Positions 33,327 through 39,916 of a DNA stretch of 64,000 bases are shown one piece after another. Source of the stretch: UBA6623 sp965238125. GTDB taxonomy: Bacteria > Acidobacteriota > Terriglobia > Bryobacterales > UBA6623. Within the stretch, counting starts at the first letter, position 1. The number at the start of each line of letters is the position of its first letter. The position numbers and the translations under genes are program-made. The notes below the pieces were generated by a model. It did not search any database. It saw nothing but the letters and a program-made list of their open reading frames with translations, and was not told where the DNA came from. The stretch spans positions 806,001-870,000 of the forward strand of contig OZ250179.1 of the NCBI GenBank assembly GCA_965238125.1. The letters run 5' to 3'.

Positions 33327-34523
33327 ATGAAGAAGAATAGCAAACAACAGACCGACAAGAACCAAACCGACAAACACCAAACCAAGAAAGCCGACAGCTC
33401 ACAAGCGAAGACCCGCCAACTCACCCAGCTCGAACAACAGTTGGCGCAACAACGCATCCAGATGCAAAAAGACAACGAAATTTGCGCCGTCGCCGGCGTC
33501 GACATCGGCGACAAACGTTGCTTCGTACGGCTCACCGACCTCGCCGGCGAAAGCCTCGAGGAATGCCAAGTCCCCACCCGCCCGGAGGCCTTGGATCGCT
33601 GGTTCCGCCGTTGGCCGCGGCTGCGCATTGTGATCGAAACCGGCAGCCACAGCAACTGGATTCGCCGCCGCCTGGCCGCCCTCGCCCACGACGTGCTCGT
33701 CGCCGACGCGCGGCAATTGCGTTTAATCAGCCAATCCGACTCGAAAAACGACCGCAACGACGCCTATTGGTTGGCCGAGCTGGGACGCACCAACCCGGCC
33801 CTGTTGAATCCCGTCGCGCCGCGCAAGCTCGAGACCGAACAACAACGCACGTTGTTGCGGGCGCGCGAGGCCGTGCTCGAGTGCCGCACGAAATTGAAAG
33901 GGAGTTTGCGCGGCATGGCGAAGTCGCACGGCATCCGCTTGGGCCGATGCGCCCAGAACCAATGGGTCGAGCGCGTCCGGGAGGCCTGCCCCGAGGTGTT
34001 GCACGCGGCGTTGTTGGGGGTGGCGACACAAATCGAAAGCCTCGGCGCGACGATCCGCGAATATGACAAACAAATCGTCGCGTTGGGCAAGCAATACGCA
34101 GCGGTCGAGCGGCTGCGAACGATCGGAGGGGTGGGGCCGCTGACGGCGTTGACGTTCGTGTTGGCGCTCGACAACGACCCGGGCCGCGTGAAGCGTTCGC
34201 GGCAGGTCGGCGCGCTGGTGGGGCTGCGTCCCAAGCAACGCCAATCGGGCGAGCGGTCACTGCGGCTGGGCGTGACGAAATCGGGAGATCCGCTGCTGCG
34301 GCGGACGTTGATTCAGTGCGCGCACTGGGTGCTGGGGCCGTTCGGGACCGACTCCACGCTCAGGCGCTGGGGTTTGGGTTTGGCGGCGCGCGGCGGAGGA
34401 CATGCGAAGAAGCGGGCGGTGGTGGCGGTGGCGCGCAAGTTGGCGGTGCTGATGCATGTGTTGTGGGTGAAACAAGAAAACTACGATCCGCTGCACGGGC
34501 TGACGGAAACGGTTTCCCCATAA
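33327..34523 (+). CDS. IS1111/IS110-group DEDD transposase (398 aa)
   Basis: ATG 33327 follows an AAGGAGG site; the frame is open upstream but that part is mostly IS leader. A Lys/Gln/Asp-rich N-terminus (KKNSKQQTDKNQTDKHQTKK) precedes the RuvC-like DEDD domain: AVAGVDIGDKRCFVRL (Asp), RIVIETGSHSNWI (Glu) and SKNDRNDAYWLAEL (Asp pair). A coiled-coil linker follows, then the C-terminal Tnp_20 domain with LRTIGGVGPLTALTFVLAL and RLGVTKSGDPLLRRTLIQCA, which includes the conserved Ser. These enzymes use an element-encoded guide RNA to choose sites. The protein appears identical in both copies. Confidence 0.93.
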   Translation: MKKNSKQQTDKNQTDKHQTKKADSSQAKTRQLTQLEQQLAQQRIQMQKDNEICAVAGVDIGDKRCFVRLTDLAGESLEECQVPTRPEALDRWFRRWPRLRIVIETGSHSNWIRRRLAALAHDVLVADARQLRLISQSDSKNDRNDAYWLAELGRTNPALLNPVAPRKLETEQQRTLLRAREAVLECRTKLKGSLRGMAKSHGIRLGRCAQNQWVERVREACPEVLHAALLGVATQIESLGATIREYDKQIVALGKQYAAVERLRTIGGVGPLTALTFVLALDNDPGRVKRSRQVGALVGLRPKQRQSGERSLRLGVTKSGDPLLRRTLIQCAHWVLGPFGTDSTLRRWGLGLAARGGGHAKKRAVVAVARKLAVLMHVLWVKQENYDPLHGLTETVSP

Positions 34524-34917
34524 GGCAGGGACGATGAGGCGCAGTCGGCGGCAACGGTTTCGGATGAAGCAACGTGATGAGGACATCCGCGAGCCCCCTA
34601 ACGGGGACTCGGCGGCAAGAAGATTCCTGTTGAAAGGAAGGGAGTAGGGGATTGGGCGGACGAAGCGAGGCCGCGGCGGAGAATCGAGATCGTGTCACGG
34701 TGACTGCGGGCTCTGGGCAGGCAGGCCGATTCTTTCGAGGATGGGTCGAAGCCGCAACAGAGAGAGCAGCGCCGAAAGACCGGACCCCAACCAGCAGAGG
34801 TCAACAACGAGACCGATAACACTGCGAATGGAAGCCCGGTCCTCAACGCGCCGCAAGGCATGAGGACCCGGGCCGGATCCGACAAACCGACCAACGCCTC
34901 CCAACGACCGCCCTTGA
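34524..34917 (+). ncRNA. Candidate IS1111 guide (bridge/seek) RNA region
   Basis: About 395 nt without a supported gene between the transposase stop and the right inverted repeat, essentially unchanged in both copies. In IS1111-group elements the guide RNA is encoded downstream of the transposase, so this is where it should lie. The exact transcript ends and loops are not resolved. A 112-codon antisense frame runs through it in both copies, but lacks family resemblance and is present simply because the copies are identical. Confidence 0.5.
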
Positions 34918-34940
34918 CAAGCGACCCACCTCTCATGGAA

Positions 34941-35135
34941 GCCCAGAGCGCAAGCGACGGGCCGGCGCAAGCGACGAGTCAAGCGCAAGCGACGGGTCGC
35001 GGGCACGATGGTTTCGGGTCGGCTCAAAACCATGCGGCCATGACGGACGGTTCCCGGAGACGCGGTTCCGGAGTGCTTCGCGGTCGCTTGCGCTTGGCCC
35101 GTCGCTTGCGCTCTGGGCGCTGATTCCGCGAATAC
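34941..35135. repeat. Cluster of GCGCAAGCGACGGG palindromic repeats
   Basis: Direct units at 34941-34963 (GCCCAGAGCGCAAGCGACGG plus GCC), about 34964-34978 and 34981-34995, and inverted units at about 35090-35118. Each can fold as GCCC...GGGC with an inner CGC/GCG pairing. The unit at 35096-35118 together with GCTGATTCCGCG (35119-35130) is an intact version of the site occupied by the IS1111 element. The other IS1111 copy also ends at this unit (60524-60546). Confidence 0.75.
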
Positions 35136-35296
35136 GGCCTCTCCTTCCGTCCGGCTATTTCCGCCCCGCTCCCGCCGATAAGAGGTACCAGGGGCCATTG
35201 CACCCCGCCGCGCAAATCTGATTGAATGAGATCGACACCTCGGGGAGGGTGGATTCCCAGCCGGCCCCGAGTCAAGCACCGGAACGGAGAGTCGCC

Positions 35297-35572
35297 TTGG
35301 ACGATCGCCTCAAAGGGCTGATTCAGCAGCTGGGCAATGTCATCAACGAGTCCTTGTCGGACTCGGAAAGCCTTGCCGAAGTGATCGGAGAAATTCGCGA
35401 AAGCGGCTACGACGTATTCCTCGTCATTGAAGCGACTATCGGCTTCAATAAGCGCGAGGGAGAAGAGGCGTCATCGACGCCCGAAACGATAACGCGGGTG
35501 CCCACCGAGCTGACCTTCACCGATCAGGATCAGGCTTTTCTCAAGGCCCTCAAGATCAACGTGGAAGAGTAG
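35297..35572 (+). CDS. Small hypothetical protein, helical then acidic (91 aa)
   Basis: TTG 35297 is chosen for its GGAGAG site; an in-frame TTG at 35222 would add 25 residues. The core LKGLIQQLGNVINESLSDSE, LAEVIGEIRESGYDVFLVIE, ATIGF looks like a compact alpha/beta fold, followed by an acidic linker and FTDQDQAFLKALKINVEE. I recall comparable small proteins in Acidobacteria but no named domain. No signal peptide. It stands alone between the repeat cluster and the convergent sugar transferase gene. Confidence 0.65.
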   Translation: MDDRLKGLIQQLGNVINESLSDSESLAEVIGEIRESGYDVFLVIEATIGFNKREGEEASSTPETITRVPTELTFTDQDQAFLKALKINVEE

Positions 35573-35617
35573 CGGCAGCCGCCGCGCAACCCTGTTTGCA
35601 CGCTCGCCGCCAAGCGC

Positions 35618-37039
35618 TCAGTTCGCGCCTCGTCCCGCCATTACGCGCGGAATCGTCTGCAAAATGATCTTCAAATCGAGCCCCAGCGACCAGGTGTCGA
35701 TGTATTCGAGATCAAGCCGCATCCAGGTGTCGAAATCCACTTTGTCGCGCCCGCGCACGGCCCACAAGCAGGTCAACCCGGGACGCATCCGCAAACGCCG
35801 TCTCTGCCAGGCTTTGTATTGCTCGATCTCGGAAGGGACGGCCGGACGAGGTCCCACGAGCGACATATCCCCGCGAAGAATGTTCCACAACTGCGGTAAC
35901 TCGTCGATCGAAAAACGGCGCAGATAGCGGCCGACTCGCGTCAGCCGAGGATCATCGGCGATCTTGAAAACCGGGCCGTCTCTTTCATTGAGATGATCGA
36001 GGTCGGCCTTCATCTTTTCGGCTTTGTCCACCATCGAGCGGAATTTGTAGAACGTAAACCTTCGCCCGTTCAGCCCGCAGCGCACTTGGCGAAAAACGAC
36101 CGGTCCCGCAGAAGTCAGCTTCACAACCGCCGCCAGCGCCGCGAGCGGAAGCGCCAAGACGATCAGGGCGGCGAGAGAGGCCGTCACATCGATCGACCGC
36201 TTCAGAAATAGGTGCAATTCGTTGTGCGGCGTCGTGGAAAACGTCAGCAGCGGAATACCGCTGAATCGATCCAAATAAACGCGGCTGTGGACATGGGGGA
36301 AGATATCCATCACCACCCGCGTGCGCACGCCCTCCTCGTCGCATAGCAAGAAGATTTCCTCGAGGTCGGCCAACTTGTCGCGACCGACGGCGAAGATGAT
36401 TTCATCGATCACATGTTCACGCAATAACGTGGGGAGCTTGGATCGGGAATGCACGGGGTATTCGCGCTCCAGTCGGATCGGCGTCGCCCCGTCGCCCGAG
36501 GGGTCGACAAAGGCGAGCAACTGAATGCCGTACTCGCGGGCCGCTTCCAGACGGCCTCCCATCTCTCGAGCGTTGCTTTCGACGCCCACGATCACGTAAT
36601 AGACTTCCGCTCCGAATTCCCGCCGGATAAAGCCGCGCACCCTTCCGGCGAGCAAGCGATAGAGCAACAGAAACAACAAGTCATAAAGGCCGAAAAGCCC
36701 GACAAAAAGGCGGCTGACGTCGAGGTTGGGGTCAATCAGATACTGGAAGGCCACCAAGCCCAGCGTCCCGAGCGACACCTGGGCGAGCGTATCGGTGACA
36801 GCCGCCACCGCGTTGGCCCCGTAGAGCCTGCGATAGACGCCGATCCACGATCCCAGGCTCAGCCACAACAGCAGCGTGAAGCCGAGTAGAAGCGCTTTCG
36901 TCGGGGCGACAATGAAGAAAACGCGGTCGAGGGGAAGCGCGACGCGAGTCTGGTACGCCGCCTCGAACGCGCAGATGGTCAGCAAGACATCGGCGACGGC
37001 AAACAGAACGGCGGCTTTACGTTGATGGCGATCAAACAC
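35618..37039 (-). CDS. Undecaprenyl-phosphate sugar phosphotransferase (WbaP/WcaJ type)
   Basis: 473 residues from GTG 37039. Four or five N-terminal helices, a nucleotide-binding-like middle domain (VIVGVESNAREMGGRLEAAR), one further helix, then the bacterial sugar transferase domain: KRSIDVTASLAALIVLALPL, GPVVFRQVRCGLNGRRFTFY, KFRSM, DELPQLWNILRGDMSLVGPRP and RPGLTCLWAVRGR. It transfers a sugar-1-phosphate to the lipid carrier to start exopolysaccharide or O-antigen synthesis at the inner membrane. Other polysaccharide genes are not in the window. Confidence 0.92.
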   Translation of the reverse strand: MFDRHQRKAAVLFAVADVLLTICAFEAAYQTRVALPLDRVFFIVAPTKALLLGFTLLLWLSLGSWIGVYRRLYGANAVAAVTDTLAQVSLGTLGLVAFQYLIDPNLDVSRLFVGLFGLYDLLFLLLYRLLAGRVRGFIRREFGAEVYYVIVGVESNAREMGGRLEAAREYGIQLLAFVDPSGDGATPIRLEREYPVHSRSKLPTLLREHVIDEIIFAVGRDKLADLEEIFLLCDEEGVRTRVVMDIFPHVHSRVYLDRFSGIPLLTFSTTPHNELHLFLKRSIDVTASLAALIVLALPLAALAAVVKLTSAGPVVFRQVRCGLNGRRFTFYKFRSMVDKAEKMKADLDHLNERDGPVFKIADDPRLTRVGRYLRRFSIDELPQLWNILRGDMSLVGPRPAVPSEIEQYKAWQRRRLRMRPGLTCLWAVRGRDKVDFDTWMRLDLEYIDTWSLGLDLKIILQTIPRVMAGRGAN

Positions 37040-37186
37040 CGGGCTGGTCGAAACTCTTCAACACCCCCAGAATATCAGAGCTTCGAGCCGAAGTTGATCG
37101 GGGCGTCGCAAGGGCATCGCGGTTTTCGCGGCGCGGTGGCCGAACGCGGCCATGGTGTCGGCTTCTTGTTCCGGGCCGGCCCAGGG

Positions 37187-38227
37187 CTAGGCCGTCGTGC
37201 CCCCACAGCTTGATCCCGCGCCGGCCGTGCACCCGAAACAATGCTGCGCGGTGACGACGCGGCGGCGCTCCAGCGGCCCCGCCGCGAAGTCGCGAATATG
37301 CGCCGGAGCGCCGAACCCGACCGGCAGCTCCAGCATCTGATTGAAGTCGCAATCGAAGAGCGTGCCGTCCCAACCGACCGAAAGCATATTGCGGCACATC
37401 ACGCCGGCCGCGGCTGTGGGGTTGTACGCCTGAACTAACTTTTGCATGTAGCGATCGTAGTTGCCGCTCCGCAGTAGAAATTCGAGAAAGCGACTGATCG
37501 GCATGTTCGTAATCGCGTAGAGCGAGTTGAAGACGATGCCGTGGCGATCGCGCAATTCGCGTTTGAAATCGGCTTCCACGGCGGCCTGCGGCGGGGGCAG
37601 AAAAGCCCCGGTCGGGTTGTAGACCAAGTTCAGGTGGAGCCCGGAGCCTTCCTCGCCGTAGCCGAGCGAATTGAGCAATCGCAGCGCTTCTATCGATTTG
37701 TCGAAAACCCCCTCGCCGCGTTGCGCGTCGGTTCGCTCGGCCAGAAAGTACGGGAGGCTGGCGACGACTTCGACACGGTGCTCGGCGAGAAACTCAGCCA
37801 GTCCTTCTTGCGAGGGCAAGAGCAAGATGCTCAGGTTGCAGCGGTCGATGACGTGGCGCCCCAGGCCGGCGGCTTCGGTGACGAGGCGGCGGAAATTGGG
37901 ATTGAGCTCAGGCGCGCCGCCCGTGATGTCGAAGGTCGCGATGTCGGTCGCGGCCAACGCGGCCAGGCAAAGGTCGGCCGTCTCGGCGGTCATGCTTTCG
38001 GTGCGGTCGGGCCCGGCGTCGACATGGCAGTGTTTGCAGGTCTGGTTGCAAAGCTTGCCGACGTTGATTTGCAGAATCTCGATGCCCGTCGTGGTCAGGG
38101 GGAATAGATCGGCCTCGGCTAAGGCGTCGTCGAAGCGCCGTAAACCGGCGTCGGCGTTGTTGAGAACGCGGAGCTGCTCGGAGGCCGCGGCCAACTGGTG
38201 ATCCTGGCGCTGCAAACGCGGTGTCAT
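37187..38227 (-). CDS. arsS: Radical SAM protein ArsS (arsenosugar biosynthesis)
   Basis: 346 residues from ATG 38227. Radical SAM cluster CNQTCKHCHVDAGP (CxxxCxxC), DITGGAPELNPNFR, and the C-terminal domain with MCRNMLSVGWDGTLFDCDFN and CFGCTAGAGSSCGG. This is the family proposed to attach the adenosyl moiety to dimethylarsenite in arsenosugar synthesis. Some relatives use selenocysteine in the C-terminal motif; here all positions are Cys codons. The AhpD-like partner is 43 bp upstream in the same direction. arsM is not in the window. Confidence 0.92.
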   Translation of the reverse strand: MTPRLQRQDHQLAAASEQLRVLNNADAGLRRFDDALAEADLFPLTTTGIEILQINVGKLCNQTCKHCHVDAGPDRTESMTAETADLCLAALAATDIATFDITGGAPELNPNFRRLVTEAAGLGRHVIDRCNLSILLLPSQEGLAEFLAEHRVEVVASLPYFLAERTDAQRGEGVFDKSIEALRLLNSLGYGEEGSGLHLNLVYNPTGAFLPPPQAAVEADFKRELRDRHGIVFNSLYAITNMPISRFLEFLLRSGNYDRYMQKLVQAYNPTAAAGVMCRNMLSVGWDGTLFDCDFNQMLELPVGFGAPAHIRDFAAGPLERRRVVTAQHCFGCTAGAGSSCGGTTA

Positions 38228-38270
38228 GATGCGATTTCGTCGGCGAGTTGGTCTCCTCCGGGGAGTCCAC

Positions 38271-38603
38271 CTACATGCTGATCTTTTCCGCCATGTTGCG
38301 CATCTGAACGCCGTGGACCAGACTCGCGCCCCCGCGAATCGCTGCGGCGACGTGCACAGCCTCGGTCATCTGATCGAGGTTGGAGCCTTTTTCGAGACAG
38401 TCCTGCGTATAGGCGTCAATGCAATAGGGACATTGTACGGCGTGCGAAACGGCCAGGGCTATTAGACTTTTTTCGCGTGCCGTTAGAGCGCCTCCTTGAA
38501 AAACCGCGCCGTACCAAGACTGGAATTTCTTCCAAAGCTCGGGCGCGTTCTTCCCGACCTCTCCAAAGCGGGGCAAGTCTTCGTCGTTGTAGTAATCCGC
38601 CAT
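38271..38603 (-). CDS. AhpD/carboxymuconolactone-decarboxylase-like protein, ArsS-associated
   Basis: 110 residues from ATG 38603. One AhpD fold with the redox/active motif HAVQCPYCIDAYTQDCL (CxxC plus His), ending MRNMAEKISM. It belongs to the small peroxidase-like family that accompanies arsS in many genomes; its role there is not established. The gap to arsS is 43 bp and both are on the minus strand, so they probably form an operon. Confidence 0.88.
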   Translation of the reverse strand: MADYYNDEDLPRFGEVGKNAPELWKKFQSWYGAVFQGGALTAREKSLIALAVSHAVQCPYCIDAYTQDCLEKGSNLDQMTEAVHVAAAIRGGASLVHGVQMRNMAEKISM

Positions 38604-38741
38604 CGAGCCTCCTCCAGCTATTTTCCCAGTGTACGGCGGCGGGGTTCGGCGGGGTACCGATGGGGTGTAAACCTTTGGGCGGCGGGCCGCCCGGGAGGAC
38701 CACCGTAAGCGGCGTTTCCGCGTACAATTGGAAGAGATTAC

Positions 38742-39446
38742 ATGCCCAACACGGCAACCCAAATTTATGGCGGGCGAGATCCCCGCGACGTGCCAGTATA
38801 CAGCGTAGCCGACGCGGCCCGATATCTGAGGCTTTCACCCTCGACGTTGCGGTCGTGGGCGGCGGGACGATCCTATCCGCTGTCGAACGGCCAAGGCTCT
38901 TCCGGTCCTCTTTTTCAAGTGCCCCCGGGCGACGGGTTGTCGCTTTCCTTCCACAACCTCGTGGAAGCTCATGTGCTTCGCGCGTTGAGGTTCAATCATG
39001 GGGTTCCGATGCGGGAAATCAGAATCGCCCTGACCTACGCGCAGCGGGAATTCAAGATCGATCGTCTTCTGATCGACGAGCGGCTCAGGGCCGGCCCCGG
39101 CAACTTCTTTCTCGATGAGTACGGGAAGCTGATCAATCTGGGAAAGTCGGGTCAACTGGCGATGCGGCTGACGCTGGAGGCTTATCTAAAGCGTCTGGAT
39201 CGCGGGCGGGACGGGCTTCCGATTCGCTTCTACCCGATTCCCGAGCACAAGGTGGATGCGGACCGAATCATCGTGTTGGATCCGCGTCTGTCTTTCGGGC
39301 GGCCGGTGCTGGTCAACCGGGGGATCGCCACCGCCACCATCGCCGAACGCATCGACGCCGGCGAACCCGTCAGCCGTGTGGCGGAGGACTACGGGATCAA
39401 CGAGAAAGATGTCGAAGAGGCCGTCGTCTACGAGCGAGCCGCCTGA
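38742..39446 (+). CDS. DUF433 antitoxin with MerR-like HTH (VapB-type)
   Basis: 234 residues from ATG 38742. N-terminal helix-turn-helix, VYSVADAARYLRLSPSTLRS, then a linker domain (FHNLVEAHVLRALR), and a C-terminal DUF433 domain: LDPRLSFGRPVLVNRGIATA, TIAERIDAGEPVSRVAEDYG. This is the architecture of antitoxins paired with PIN-domain toxins of the VapC45/DUF5615 kind. The toxin start overlaps its 3' end. It likely represses its own promoter in the 140-bp gap after the AhpD-like gene, which runs the other way. Confidence 0.85.
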   Translation: MPNTATQIYGGRDPRDVPVYSVADAARYLRLSPSTLRSWAAGRSYPLSNGQGSSGPLFQVPPGDGLSLSFHNLVEAHVLRALRFNHGVPMREIRIALTYAQREFKIDRLLIDERLRAGPGNFFLDEYGKLINLGKSGQLAMRLTLEAYLKRLDRGRDGLPIRFYPIPEHKVDADRIIVLDPRLSFGRPVLVNRGIATATIAERIDAGEPVSRVAEDYGINEKDVEEAVVYERAA

Positions 39447-39890
39447 GCGCGTTTTTTTCACCGCTCGAGATCTTGGCCGTAAGATTTTTCCGGGGATACT
39501 TCGTGAAGCGGGCGTGCGCGTCGAGATTCACGACGACCACTTCGCGCAAGACACGCCGGATGAAGTTTGGCTTCCCGTTGTTGCATTACGCAATTGGATC
39601 GCCCTCACGCACAACAAAAGATTCGATATACGTCACTCGAAACCGAGAGCCTCATGAACGCGGGTTTGCGAACCTTCGTGCTGGTCGGAAGACGTCGGCA
39701 CCAGGAATTGGCTGAGAATTTCGTGAGCTCTTTGAAGAAGGTCCATCGGTTTCTAGATCGTCACAGCGGACCGTTTATCGCGAAGATCCACGGCAAGCCT
39801 GGGAAGGTTGAAATGTGGCTTTCCGAGCCCCAGTGGAGGAAAGGGCGCGGGTCGTCTTCCGGTCGAGCCAGGCACGACACTTGCCGATGA
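39409..39890 (+). pseudogene. PIN-like toxin (VapC45 type), frameshifted
   Basis: It starts at ATG 39409, overlapping the antitoxin gene by 38 nt. The first frame gives RVFFTARDLGRKIFPGILRE, VRVEIHDDHFAQDTPDEVWL and WIALTHNKR. One base is missing near 39625, after which the second frame continues IRYTSLETESLMNAGLRTFV, LVGRRRHQELAENF and the C-terminal helices to 39890. The acidic PIN residues are in DDHFAQDTPDE. The usual first Asp (TDRD) is TARD here. Loss of the toxin with retention of the antitoxin is a common end state, but sequencing error must be excluded. Confidence 0.7.
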
Positions 39891-39916
39891 GCGCCGTTGG
39901 GAGTTGCACCGAGAGG

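Larger units (their letters stand above)
33215..34939 (+). mobile_element. IS110-family, IS1111-group element, copy 1 (~1725 bp)
   Basis: Limits come from comparison with the copy at 60548-62272. Near-terminal inverted repeats are ATGAGAGGCTGGTCGCTTG (33223-33241) and CAAGCGACCCACCTCTCAT (34918-34936), 17 of 19 matching. They are offset 8 bp from the left end and about 3 bp from the right, an IS1111-group hallmark. The element has 112 bp before and about 415 bp after the transposase gene. No target duplication is expected. Confidence 0.88.

Noticed and set aside
34598..34936. 112-codon antisense frame downstream of the IS1111 transposase, present in both copies (also 60551-60889)
   Set aside because: Its presence in both copies follows from near-identity of the elements. 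It shows no family resemblance or ribosome site and lies in the expected guide-RNA region.
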